DNA from: Mannheimia glucosida
GTDB taxonomy: Bacteria > Pseudomonadota > Gammaproteobacteria > Enterobacterales > Pasteurellaceae
Direction of reading: 5' to 3'
DNA length: 64,000 nucleotides
Assembly: GCF_046267875.1 (NCBI RefSeq)
Contig: NZ_CP176502.1
Location: 496,001 to 560,000, forward strand
The notes below the pieces were generated by a model. The model did no database searches and was not told the origin of the DNA. It was given only the letters and a program-made list of their open reading frames with translations. Positions within the stretch are counted from its first letter, which is position 1, and each line of letters begins with the position of its first letter. A program made the translations under genes and the position numbers. This document shows, piece by piece, positions 17,914 to 26,201 of the stretch.

Positions 17914-17928
17914 TTTCGGTTCAAACCA

Positions 17929-19206
17929 TTACTGCATCCAGCTTAACGGCACTAACACCAGTGACGGGAAGAACACGAACAACAGTAGTAAACAAATCAT
18001 CATTACGAGGTAAGGCATTACGCCCTTAGCCGCTTGGTCGAACGGCAATTTTGATACGCCGGTAATCACGTTTAGCACGTTGCCGACCGGTGGTGTAATC
18101 AAGCCGATAGAGGTGTTAAGGATAAACAGCACACCGAAGTAAACCGGGTCAATGCCTGCCTCTTCCACCAACGGCATCAGTACCGGAGTTAAAATCAGCA
18201 CGGTTGGGGTTAAGTCCATCACCATTCCGATAATAAACACCGCTAACATAATTACTAATAAGAGTGTGGTCGGGCTTTCAATTAACGGTTCTAACAGCTC
18301 GGTGAGCATCATCGGTAATTCCGCTACGGTAATCAGCCAGCCGGTTACATTTGCCGCTGCCACTAAGAACATCACTACTGCCGTGGTTTTCGCTGCCGCC
18401 AACACGACTTTGTATAAATCTTTGAACTTCATTTCACGGTAAACGAACAGTGAAACAATCAAGGCATAGAAAGTTGCGACCGCACCCGCTTCGGTTGGGG
18501 TGAACATTCCCGAGCGGAAACCACCGATAATAATGACAGGCAACAATAACGCCCAAATGCTGTTTTTAAATGAAATGCAAAGTTCTTGTTTGGTTGCTTT
18601 GGAGAAGGTCATTAAATCCAAACGTTTTGCCTGCCACCACCAAAGGGCTGCCAAGCAGATCCCCATAATAATGCCCGGGAAAATACCGGCTAGGAACAGT
18701 TTGGTAATGGACACGCCACTAGCCACACCAAAGACGATAAACGGAATGCTTGGCGGAATGATTGGGGCGATAATCCCTGCCGTACCGATTAAACCGGCAG
18801 AGCGGTCAATCGGATAGCCGGTGGTTTTCATCATCGGTAGTAGCATTGCGGCTACCGCTGCGGTATCCGCCACCGCCGAACCGGAAAGGCTTGCCATAAT
18901 CATCGCCGCTAAAATTGCTACAAAACCCAAACCGCCCCGTTTATGACCGACTAATTTCATTGGTAGGTCGATAATCCGTTTGGAAAGACCGCCCTCGTTC
19001 ATAATTTCACCGGCAAGAATGAAGAACGGAATTGCCATCAGCGAGAAACTATCTGCACCGCTCACAATTTGTTGTGCCAAAATTTGGGCATCAAACAGGT
19101 CTAAATGTAACATTAACGCTACACCACACACCAACAGGGCGAAGGCTACCGGAATGCCCAATAAAATCGAGCCAAGCAACACGGAAAGAAAAATTACCAC
19201 AGTCAT
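17929..19206 (-). CDS. yiaN: TRAP transporter large permease (YiaN/DctM)
   Basis: Large membrane subunit of the TRAP transporter, 425 residues and about twelve spans, forming the Na+-coupled translocation path. The N-terminus FLSVLLGSILLGIPVAFALL and internal GSAVADTAAVAAMLLPMMK and IGLITPPVGNVLNVITGV are DctM hallmarks. The ATG directly follows the stop of yiaM (TAG then ATG), with the ribosome site inside the end of yiaM, so the small and large subunits are translationally coupled. Confidence 0.94.
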   Translation of the reverse strand: MTVVIFLSVLLGSILLGIPVAFALLVCGVALMLHLDLFDAQILAQQIVSGADSFSLMAIPFFILAGEIMNEGGLSKRIIDLPMKLVGHKRGGLGFVAILAAMIMASLSGSAVADTAAVAAMLLPMMKTTGYPIDRSAGLIGTAGIIAPIIPPSIPFIVFGVASGVSITKLFLAGIFPGIIMGICLAALWWWQAKRLDLMTFSKATKQELCISFKNSIWALLLPVIIIGGFRSGMFTPTEAGAVATFYALIVSLFVYREMKFKDLYKVVLAAAKTTAVVMFLVAAANVTGWLITVAELPMMLTELLEPLIESPTTLLLVIMLAVFIIGMVMDLTPTVLILTPVLMPLVEEAGIDPVYFGVLFILNTSIGLITPPVGNVLNVITGVSKLPFDQAAKGVMPYLVMMICLLLLFVFFPSLVLVPLSWMQ

Positions 19207-19686
19207 CTATTTTTCTCCTTTTGCAATCACGCCAACCGTTGCCACAATGCGGGCAATAATTAACAAGCCGATTAATACCCCTGCTACCGTGCTGGCAAGG
19301 AAAGTGATGCCTTGCGGTAAGCCTGAAATCGGGGCAAAGTTATTCAGGTTGAGGTTAAATTGAATCCAGCTACCGTCCACAATTAAGTAACAGCAGAACA
19401 ACATCGCTAAATCGGTTACGATGCTGAGTAAGTTTCTGGCAATCGGTGAGAGTTTATCGGTTAGCATAGTAACTCGAACGTGTTGATTTTCGCTAAATGC
19501 CAACACTGCCCCTAAAAACGCCAACCAAACAAACATATAGCGAGAGACCTCTTCGGTGACGCTAATGCTACTGTTAAAACCGTAACGCAGTACCACATTG
19601 ACGAACACCAAAATCGACATTGCAGATAAAATCACTACTACAAGCAGTTCTAACAGTTTGCCGACTAATTGAGCTAAGGCTTTCAT
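19207..19686 (-). CDS. yiaM: TRAP transporter small permease (YiaM/DctQ)
   Basis: Four-span DctQ subunit of 159 residues. The span-2/3 region FVNVVLRYGFNSSISVTEEVSRYMFVWLAFLGA (about 28-60) has the family's conserved RYxF...EEVSRYxFVWL pattern. The ATG overlaps the yiaL stop by four bases (ATGA), so the two are coupled. It pairs with the adjacent DctM subunit. Confidence 0.93.
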   Translation of the reverse strand: MKALAQLVGKLLELLVVVILSAMSILVFVNVVLRYGFNSSISVTEEVSRYMFVWLAFLGAVLAFSENQHVRVTMLTDKLSPIARNLLSIVTDLAMLFCCYLIVDGSWIQFNLNLNNFAPISGLPQGITFLASTVAGVLIGLLIIARIVATVGVIAKGEK

Positions 19687-20156
19687 AGTTGCTCCTCAAT
19701 TTCGCTCATCGCAATTTTCACCACCACTTTGCGAATGGTTTCTGTGCCGTCAAAAATCGCCGTTCTGTGGCAATCTTCGGGGAAAAACACCGCAAAATTG
19801 CCTTCAACGCAGCGAAATTTATTTTCGTTGGCAACGGATTGATAATATTGAATATCCCGCTCAGGGTTGTATTCCACCGCAATCGGATTGGTGCCGGTAT
19901 CCACCGCCGCAGCCATTATCTCTTTGCCTCGGTGTAGATACTGCACATCGAGGTAATTGCGATGCACTTCCGGCTGAAATTCGTGTTTCGATTTGGTGTT
20001 CAAATCCAACACCTGCACATAAATTTGTCTGCCTTTGAGTTCGTAAACCCCTGCTTCCATCGCATCAAAATCGGTATTTTTTAAATACTCCAAAGCAAAC
20101 TGAATGGCTTTTGGATACTGCTTAGGGTTGTAATTTGAAATATGACCGAAAAACAT
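19683..20156 (-). CDS. yiaL: YhcH/YjgK/YiaL family (DUF386) sugar-processing protein
   Basis: A 157-residue cupin-like protein of the YhcH/YiaL (DUF386) family, members of which sit in many sugar-acid and sialic-acid operons. Conserved features are GVYELKGRQIYVQV (about 37-50), the HRNYLDVQYLHRGKE metal-site region (about 65-79) and FAVFFPEDCHRT (about 122-133). The H and E residues in these segments are the proposed metal ligands. The exact reaction is unsettled. It lies between yiaK and yiaM as in E. coli. Confidence 0.88.
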   Translation of the reverse strand: MFFGHISNYNPKQYPKAIQFALEYLKNTDFDAMEAGVYELKGRQIYVQVLDLNTKSKHEFQPEVHRNYLDVQYLHRGKEIMAAAVDTGTNPIAVEYNPERDIQYYQSVANENKFRCVEGNFAVFFPEDCHRTAIFDGTETIRKVVVKIAMSEIEEQL

Positions 20157-20217
20157 TTTTTGCTCCGTTTTTGCAAAAAAACTTTAAAATTTGACCGCTT
20201 GCATTGTTTTAAAATGA

Positions 20218-20275
20218 TGGCGCAAGCGTCTTCGCTTGTGCCAAATTCTTAGCACCAGCGTGGACGCTGGCGCTA
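20218..20275. repeat. two tandem imperfect palindromes
   Basis: TGGCGCAAGCG-tctt-CGCTTGTGCCA (20218-20243) is followed six bases later by TAGCACCAGCG-tgga-CGCTGGCGCTA (20250-20275). Each is an 11-bp stem with a 4-nt loop and one G-U-type pair, and both are much richer in GC than their surroundings. They resemble REP-type elements and lie between yiaL and yiaK. Confidence 0.7.
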
Positions 20276-20285
20276 TCAACAATAC

Positions 20286-21290
20286 CTATAACGCTTGTAA
20301 TTTCGCCCAAACGGTGTCGTCCACCGGAATGCCGTTGGCTTTGTTGTCGGCAAGAATTTGGGTGAACTCGTGGCCCGGTAAACGCACTGCGACATCAGGG
20401 TCGGCACGCTCTGCGGTTTTCACATATTCCATAATACGGTTGAGTTTTTCGTCTTTGGTTTTGCCGTCAATTAAGCGATCCACTTCAATAGCGATATAGA
20501 CTTGCGACACGCAATATTCATCGTCTTTATCTTCTGTCACCGCAGCGGTGGATTCACCGTTAGAGAGCAAGGTGGCGATCATATCTAACACAATCGACAA
20601 GCCTGAACCTTTCCAGAAGCCCATCGGCATTAGACGGCGGTTTTTCTCGACCGTTGCCGGATCACGGGTTGGGTTGCCCTCATCATCAAAACCGGCATCG
20701 ACAAAAGTTTGACGACCAGCAAGGCGATGCACTTCCAACATTCCGTATGAGTACATTGAGCAAGACATATCCACCATCGTGATTGGTTTAGTCGGCACCG
20801 CAATGATTAACGGGTTCGTCCCGATACGGCACTCTTTCGCCCCCCAAGGTGGCATTACCGCAAGGGCGTTCGTCCAGCAGATCCCGATATAGCCTTTCTC
20901 TGCCGCTTGCCAGCCGTAAGAACCACCACGCATCCAGTGGTTTGCATTACGCAACGCCACTACGCCAATGCCGTTTTCAGATGCAAGCTCCATCGCTCTG
21001 TCCATCATTTTTTTTGCGGTTAAGTTACCAATGGCTTGGTGAGCGTCCCACTGCTCAATCGCCCCCAGTGAAAGCACTTTAGTCGGCACGGCTTCCGGCA
21101 CAATATCGCCGTTCTCTAACTGTTGAATAAAGCGTGGAAAACGGTTTACCCCGTGTGAATAAGCACCCGCTTGGGTGGTGTCGGCAAACACGGTGGCACA
21201 CTCTTCGGCAATCTCTTCACGCACATTGCGAGCCAACAGAACACGTTTAAATTGAGCTTTTAATTCTTCATAGGAAACTCGAATAGTCAT
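20286..21290 (-). CDS. yiaK: 2,3-diketo-L-gulonate reductase YiaK
   Basis: NADH-dependent reductase of the Ldh2/malate-lactate dehydrogenase family, reducing 2,3-diketo-L-gulonate to 3-keto-L-gulonate. The 334-residue protein has the family N-terminus with TTQAGAYSHGVNRFPRFIQ (about 53-71, catalytic histidine in SHG), NANHWMRGGSYGWQAA (about 115-130), and MPMGFWKGSGLS (about 215-226). It is the first gene of the yiaKLMNO-lyxK operon, with a GAGG site eight bases before the ATG. It is transcribed divergently from araF across a region with two CRP sites. No YiaJ-type regulator is in the window. Confidence 0.93.
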   Translation of the reverse strand: MTIRVSYEELKAQFKRVLLARNVREEIAEECATVFADTTQAGAYSHGVNRFPRFIQQLENGDIVPEAVPTKVLSLGAIEQWDAHQAIGNLTAKKMMDRAMELASENGIGVVALRNANHWMRGGSYGWQAAEKGYIGICWTNALAVMPPWGAKECRIGTNPLIIAVPTKPITMVDMSCSMYSYGMLEVHRLAGRQTFVDAGFDDEGNPTRDPATVEKNRRLMPMGFWKGSGLSIVLDMIATLLSNGESTAAVTEDKDDEYCVSQVYIAIEVDRLIDGKTKDEKLNRIMEYVKTAERADPDVAVRLPGHEFTQILADNKANGIPVDDTVWAKLQAL

Positions 21291-21420
21291 CTTGAATACC
21301 TCAATATTTCAAATAGTAAAATCACGTTTCATAAGTTACTCTTAAGACAAATTAAAGTCAATTAAAGCAAAAATATAAAAAACTTTTTAAATCAATGGGT
21401 TATAAACTTTTTTGTAAATT

Positions 21421-21436
21421 TGAGAGGTAGATCACA
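21421..21436. promoter_or_regulatory. CRP site, probably for yiaK
   Basis: TGAGAGGTAGATCACA differs from TGTGA-N6-TCACA at one base. It lies 131 bp from yiaK. Confidence 0.6.
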
Positions 21437-21557
21437 CTTTAGAAATGGTCATTTTTTATGTTTAAGGCTATGTGGATTACTTTCTTGTTATTCATTTTCT
21501 GAGATTTATAAGGACTTAATTGTCAAATATATGGATTTTTTTGCTATAAATTTAGAA

Positions 21558-21573
21558 TGTGAAATAGATCACA
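21558..21573. promoter_or_regulatory. CRP site, probably for araFGH
   Basis: TGTGAAATAGATCACA is a perfect CRP palindrome about 97 bp before araF. Confidence 0.85.
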
Positions 21574-21625
21574 TATCTTGCTGCAAGATATAGGTAATAT
21601 GAAGCTGCTTAAGTTGTAGCTCTCT

Positions 21626-21642
21626 TAGCTTTTAATTCAATA
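21626..21642 (+). promoter_or_regulatory. possible AraC half-site before araF
   Basis: TAGCTTTTAATTCAATA fits the AraC half-site TAGC-N7-TCCATA with one mismatch. A good partner 21 bp upstream was not seen. Confidence 0.45.
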
Positions 21643-21669
21643 CTAAAGTTTCACTTTAAGGAGTTTCCT

Positions 21670-22683
21670 ATGAAAACGAGCAAAAGACATTTTTTAAAAT
21701 CAATTTTAGCTGTCTCTGTTCTTGCTGTAACTGGATTATGTTCAAATATCACTTATGCAAAAGATGCTGACACAATCAAATTAGGCTTCTTAGTAAAACA
21801 GCCTGAAGAACCTTGGTTTCAAACGGAATGGCGTTTTGCCGATAAAGCGGCTCAAGATTTAGGTGGTGTTGAAATCATTAAAATTGCTGTACCGGATGGT
21901 GAGAAAACGTTGAATGCTATAGATAATTTAGCTGCTAATGGTGCCAAAGGTTTTGTTATTTGTACGCCTGATCCAAAACTTGGTCCGGCAATTATGGCAA
22001 AAGCCCGTTCTTACAATCTGAAAGTAGTGACGGTTGATGATCAATTCCTAAATGCAGCCGGTGAACCAATGACAAATGTACCGTTAATTATGATGGCAGC
22101 GAAAGAAATTGGCGAACGTCAAGGGCAAGAATTGTATAAAGAAATGCAAAAACGTAATTGGGATGTAAAAGATACGGCTGTGCTTGCGATTACTGCTGAT
22201 GAGTTAGATACCGCCCGTCGCCGTACTGAAGGCTCAATTGATGCATTAATTAAATCCGGTTTCCCTGCAGAAAAAATTTATAAATCACCAACGAAAAGTA
22301 ATGATATTCCCGGAGCTTTAGATGCCGCAAATTCAATGCTTGTTCAGCATCCTGAAGTTAAAAACTGGTTAATTGTGGGAATGAATGACAATACCGTTTT
22401 AGGCGGTGTACGAGCCACAGAAGGTCAAGGCTTTAAGCCTGAGAATGTAATAGGGATTGGTATAAATGGTACAGATGCTGTAAATGAGCTTTCTAAACCA
22501 AGTGCAACCGGCTTTGTCGGATCTTTATTGCCAAGTCCAGATGTGCACGGCTACCGCAGTACCGAAATGCTGTATAAATGGGTGAAAGAAGGGATCGAAC
22601 CGCCAAAATTTACACCGATTGGTGATCCGGTATTACTTACCCGTGATAATTTTAAAGCCGAACTTGAGAAAAAAGGGCTTTAA
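21670..22683 (+). CDS. araF: L-arabinose ABC transporter periplasmic binding protein AraF
   Basis: Periplasmic L-arabinose receptor of 337 residues with a signal peptide ending near ITYA (about 30). The mature part follows E. coli AraF closely: IKLGFLVKQPEEPWFQTEW, VPDGEKTLNAIDNLAANGAKG, ITADELDTARRRTEGS, NSMLVQHPEVKNWLIVGMND and a LTRDNFKAELEKKGL end. AAGGAGTTTCCT precedes the ATG. It is the first gene of araFGH-araC, with a CRP site and an AraC-like half-site upstream. The arabinose specificity is well supported by conservation over the whole length. Confidence 0.95.
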   Translation: MKTSKRHFLKSILAVSVLAVTGLCSNITYAKDADTIKLGFLVKQPEEPWFQTEWRFADKAAQDLGGVEIIKIAVPDGEKTLNAIDNLAANGAKGFVICTPDPKLGPAIMAKARSYNLKVVTVDDQFLNAAGEPMTNVPLIMMAAKEIGERQGQELYKEMQKRNWDVKDTAVLAITADELDTARRRTEGSIDALIKSGFPAEKIYKSPTKSNDIPGALDAANSMLVQHPEVKNWLIVGMNDNTVLGGVRATEGQGFKPENVIGIGINGTDAVNELSKPSATGFVGSLLPSPDVHGYRSTEMLYKWVKEGIEPPKFTPIGDPVLLTRDNFKAELEKKGL

Positions 22684-22712
22684 TTAATCAATGAATTCAG
22701 TAAGGAGGATAT

Positions 22713-24203
22713 ATGGTCGCATATTTAGAATTCGATAATATTCATAAAGAATTCCCCGGCGTGAAAGCTTTACAAGGTGTTTCATTTAAATGTTATGAAG
22801 GTAAGGTTCATGCATTAATGGGTGAAAATGGGGCAGGAAAATCCACCTTATTGAAGATTTTAAGTGGCAACTACCCTGCTACAAAAGGAAAACTACATAT
22901 TGGCGGAAGAACCGTTAATTTCCGTAATACGAAAGATGCTTTATTAGCAGGTGTTGCCATTATTTATCAAGAGTTGAATATTGTGCCTGAAATGACGGTT
23001 GCTGAAAATTTATGTTTAGGGCAATTTCCACATTCGTTTGGTGTGGTTAATCAGAAAAAATTGGAAGAAACCGCTCAATTTTATTTGGATAAATTGGAAT
23101 TAAATATTTCACCATCTACCCAATTAAAAGAACTGTCTATTGGGCAGTGGCAGATGATTGAAATAGCCAAAGCGTTAAGTCGTGGAGCAAAAATTATAGC
23201 TTTTGATGAACCAACCAGTAGTTTATCAGCCCCTGAAATTGAAAAATTATTTTCGGTAATTAATGAGTTAAAAGCTGAGGGAAAAGTCATTTTATATATT
23301 TCTCATCGTATGGAGGAAATTTTCAGAATCAGTGATGAAATTACTGTATTGAAAGATGGGCAGTATGTGCAAACTTTTTCAGATTTATCTCAAATTACCA
23401 ATGATGATCTTGTGCGAAGTATGGTTGGGCGTAATTTAGGGGATATTTATAATTATCGCCCAAGAGCGTTAGGTAAAGAACGCTTAATCATTTCTCATTT
23501 ATCCGGAACGGCTCTGAAAGGTGATTTTAGTTTAAGTGTAAAAGCCGGTGAAGTTTTAGGATTATTCGGTTTAGTCGGTGCCGGGCGGTCAGAATTACTT
23601 AAAGTGATTTTTGGTGCCGATAAAATAACACAAGGGACAATTGAATTAGATGGAGAGGCGCTAATTATAAATTCGCCTAAAGATGCGATTGCAAATGGTA
23701 TTGTACTTTGTCCGGAAGATCGTAAAAAAGAGGGCATTATTCCAACTGCGACAGTAGGTGAGAATATCAATATTAGTGCCAGAAGATTGCATAATTTTAT
23801 GAATTTTATCATCAATGATAAATGGGAGAAAAATAACGCTGAATTTCAGCGTAAGCAAATGAATGTGAAAACACCTTCTATTGAACAATTAATTGTGAAT
23901 TTATCTGGTGGAAATCAACAAAAAGCGATTTTAGGGCGATGGTTATCTGAAAATGTGAAAGTTTTATTGTTAGATGAACCAACAAGGGGTATTGATGTAG
24001 GAGCTAAATCGGAAATATATGATTTAATTTTTAAACTGGCAGATCAAAAATTAGCCATTATTGTGGTTTCAAGTGATTTACCTGAAGTCATCGGCTTATC
24101 TGACAGGATTATGGTTATGAAAGGACGGCAAGTTACCGGTGAAGTTAGCCGAGATAATGCGACGGAAGCCGGAATATTGAAATTAGCTATGGTGAATAAT
24201 TAG
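22713..24203 (+). CDS. araG: L-arabinose ABC transporter ATPase AraG
   Basis: Duplicated ABC ATPase of 496 residues that powers arabinose import. The first half has Walker A GENGAGKST at 37-45, signature LSIGQ near 145 and Walker B AFDEPTSSLSA near 165. The second half has a degenerate P-loop (GLVGAGRSELL near 287), signature LSGGNQQKAILGRW and Walker B LLLDEPTRGIDVG near 415. The asymmetry is usual for sugar importers of this family. It starts 29 bp after araF with AAGGAGG and is followed by araH. Confidence 0.94.
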   Translation: MVAYLEFDNIHKEFPGVKALQGVSFKCYEGKVHALMGENGAGKSTLLKILSGNYPATKGKLHIGGRTVNFRNTKDALLAGVAIIYQELNIVPEMTVAENLCLGQFPHSFGVVNQKKLEETAQFYLDKLELNISPSTQLKELSIGQWQMIEIAKALSRGAKIIAFDEPTSSLSAPEIEKLFSVINELKAEGKVILYISHRMEEIFRISDEITVLKDGQYVQTFSDLSQITNDDLVRSMVGRNLGDIYNYRPRALGKERLIISHLSGTALKGDFSLSVKAGEVLGLFGLVGAGRSELLKVIFGADKITQGTIELDGEALIINSPKDAIANGIVLCPEDRKKEGIIPTATVGENINISARRLHNFMNFIINDKWEKNNAEFQRKQMNVKTPSIEQLIVNLSGGNQQKAILGRWLSENVKVLLLDEPTRGIDVGAKSEIYDLIFKLADQKLAIIVVSSDLPEVIGLSDRIMVMKGRQVTGEVSRDNATEAGILKLAMVNN

Positions 24204-24228
24204 ACTTTTTATTGATGAGGAATAAGTT

Positions 24229-25200
24229 ATGTCAGATGTAATGAATGCAAATGTGAAATCAGCAAATACAATCAATAAAATTTGGACTGCTTACGGAATG
24301 TTGTTGATTTTCTTCGTCACTTTTATTGTTGCCTGTATTTTTGTACCAAATTTTGCTACTGCGATTAATATGAAAGGGTTAGGCTTAGCTATTTCAATGA
24401 GTGGAATGGTAGCTTGTGGAATGTTATTTTGCTTAGCTGCAGGTGAAATTGACCTATCGGTAGCTTCAGTGATTGCTTGTGCCGGAGTGGTTACAGCGGT
24501 GGTAATTAATCAAACCCAAAGTGTTTGGCTTGGTGTTTTAGCCGGTGTTGGATTAGGTATTGTAGTGGGATTATTAAATGGTTTTATTATTGCAAAACTA
24601 AAAATAAATTCCTTAATTACAACCCTTGCCAGTATGCAAATTGCACGAGGATTAGGTTACATTATTTCTGATGGTAAAGCGGTAGGCATTACTAAAGAAG
24701 AATTTTTTGAAATCGGTTATCAAGATTTCTTAGGCGTACCGCTACCTATTTGGTTTACGATTGTTTGCTTTATTATTTTTGGTTTCTTATTAAGTAAAAC
24801 AACCTATGGACGCAACACCTTAGCGATTGGTGGTAACCAAGAAGCAGCCAGATTGGCAGGTATTAATGTAGATCGCACAAAATTAATGATTTTTGTGGTA
24901 TCAGGTTTTATTTCTGCTGTTGCAGGCGTTATTCTTGCAGCCCGTATGACCAGTGGACAACCAATGACATCTGTCGGGTTTGAATTAACTGCAATTTCCG
25001 CCTGTGTTCTCGGCGGAGTTTCACTAACCGGTGGTGTGGGAAGAATATCTTTCGTTATTGCAGGGGTGTTAATTTTAGGAACTATTGAAAATGTAATGAA
25101 TTTACTGAATATCTCTCCGTTTGCTCAATATGTTGTGCGTGGCTTAATCTTGATGGCAGCGGTAATTTTTGATAAATATAAACAAAAAATATTTAGATAA
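24229..25200 (+). CDS. araH: L-arabinose ABC transporter permease AraH
   Basis: Integral membrane permease of 323 residues with about ten hydrophobic spans. CGMLFCLAAGEIDLSVASVIACAG (about 63-86) and YGRNTLAIGGNQEAARLAGINV (about 188-209, with the EAA-type ATPase-contact loop) are hallmarks of the RbsC/AraH family. It partners AraG and AraF. It starts 25 bp after araG with a GAGGAAT site and is followed 15 bp later by araC. Confidence 0.94.
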   Translation: MSDVMNANVKSANTINKIWTAYGMLLIFFVTFIVACIFVPNFATAINMKGLGLAISMSGMVACGMLFCLAAGEIDLSVASVIACAGVVTAVVINQTQSVWLGVLAGVGLGIVVGLLNGFIIAKLKINSLITTLASMQIARGLGYIISDGKAVGITKEEFFEIGYQDFLGVPLPIWFTIVCFIIFGFLLSKTTYGRNTLAIGGNQEAARLAGINVDRTKLMIFVVSGFISAVAGVILAARMTSGQPMTSVGFELTAISACVLGGVSLTGGVGRISFVIAGVLILGTIENVMNLLNISPFAQYVVRGLILMAAVIFDKYKQKIFR

Positions 25201-25215
25201 AATATCGAGGGTATT

Positions 25216-26070
25216 ATGCCTCAACATAAACAGGATTCACAAAATAATCCTCTCCTTCCCGGGTACGACTTTAATGCTTATTTAGTGGCAGGTTGTACCC
25301 AAATTGAAAAAGCGAATGAACTTGATTTTCCTATCTACCGCCCTAACGGTATGAATGGTTATATTCTCAATTTAACCATAAAAGGCAAAGGTTCGGTTTT
25401 TCAAAATGATCACCAATTTGATTGCAATGTTGGTGATCTTCTTTTATTCCCACCTAATGCAGTTCACGATTACAAACGTTCGCCTGATTCGGAATCTTGG
25501 CATCATCAATGGATCTATTTTCGAGCCAGAACCTTATGGAAAGATTGGTTAAAGTGGAGTGATACGATTGCAAATGTCGGCAGATTAAAGATACCTGATC
25601 AAAAAACATATCAGAATATTTTAGCGTTATTTCAACAAATCGAAAAAGAATACAATTCTAACCGCTTGTTTTCCGAAGCAATGTCAATGTGCTTACTTGA
25701 ACAGCTTATTATTACTTGTATTGAGCTAGAACCTTCCAACCAAAAACGAAAAATAGAGCCAAGAATATTAGATGTATGTAATTTAATCTCACAAGATATT
25801 CATTTAAACCACAAAATTGAAGAATTGGCGGAATATATCCATATTTCACCTTCCCGCTTAACTCATTTATTTGTAGAACAAGTTGGCACAAGTATAGTGA
25901 AATGGAGGGAAGAACAGCGAATGATAAGAGCAAGACATCTATTACATACCTCAAATGCTCCTATTTATCATATAGCCAGACAATTAGGTTATGATGACCA
26001 GCTCTACTTTACCCGTTTATTCAAGCGTTATACAGGATTAAGCCCTTCAGCGTTTAGGGATTCGAGATGA
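25216..26070 (+). CDS. araC: L-arabinose regulator AraC
   Basis: Arabinose-responsive activator/repressor of 284 residues. The N-terminal arm and cupin domain follow E. coli AraC (PLLPGYDFNAYLVAG, MNGYILNLTIKGKG, GDLLLFPPNAVHDY), and the C-terminal half has two helix-turn-helix motifs (KIEELAEYIHISPSRLTHLF and IYHIARQLGYDDQLYFTRLFKRY). Unlike the E. coli layout, where araC diverges from araBAD, it is here the last gene of araFGH-araC and runs in the same direction as araBA. It should therefore be induced with the transporter. Half-sites of the right form occur before araB and, less clearly, before araF. Confidence 0.94.
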   Translation: MPQHKQDSQNNPLLPGYDFNAYLVAGCTQIEKANELDFPIYRPNGMNGYILNLTIKGKGSVFQNDHQFDCNVGDLLLFPPNAVHDYKRSPDSESWHHQWIYFRARTLWKDWLKWSDTIANVGRLKIPDQKTYQNILALFQQIEKEYNSNRLFSEAMSMCLLEQLIITCIELEPSNQKRKIEPRILDVCNLISQDIHLNHKIEELAEYIHISPSRLTHLFVEQVGTSIVKWREEQRMIRARHLLHTSNAPIYHIARQLGYDDQLYFTRLFKRYTGLSPSAFRDSR

Positions 26071-26073
26071 AAT

Positions 26074-26089
26074 TGTGATCTTAATCTCA
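26074..26089. promoter_or_regulatory. CRP-like site before araB
   Basis: TGTGATCTTAATCTCA differs from the CRP palindrome at one base. It starts four bases after the araC stop and just upstream of araI1, as in E. coli. Confidence 0.65.
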
Positions 26090-26101
26090 TTTAAAATAAA
26101 G

Positions 26102-26139
26102 TAGCTGTTTTGTCCATATAAATAGCGGTTTATCCCCTA
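26102..26139 (+). promoter_or_regulatory. araI1 and araI2 AraC half-sites
   Basis: I1 is TAGCTGTTTTGTCCATA (26102-26118), an exact TAGC-N7-TCCATA. I2 is TAGCGGTTTATCCCCTA (26123-26139), a weaker copy exactly 21 bp downstream in the same orientation. A strong I1 and weak I2 at this spacing is the E. coli araBAD arrangement. Confidence 0.88.
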
Positions 26140-26201
26140 ACTGTATTTGAATTTGGGTGTTAGTCTAGCACTTAATTAAATGTGGTTTAGGGGGGTATTT
26201 T

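Larger units (their letters stand above)
21291..21669. promoter_or_regulatory. divergent yiaK/araF control region
   Basis: This 379-bp gap is AT-rich and holds two CRP sites and one AraC-like half-site. No gene was found in it. Confidence 0.7.
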
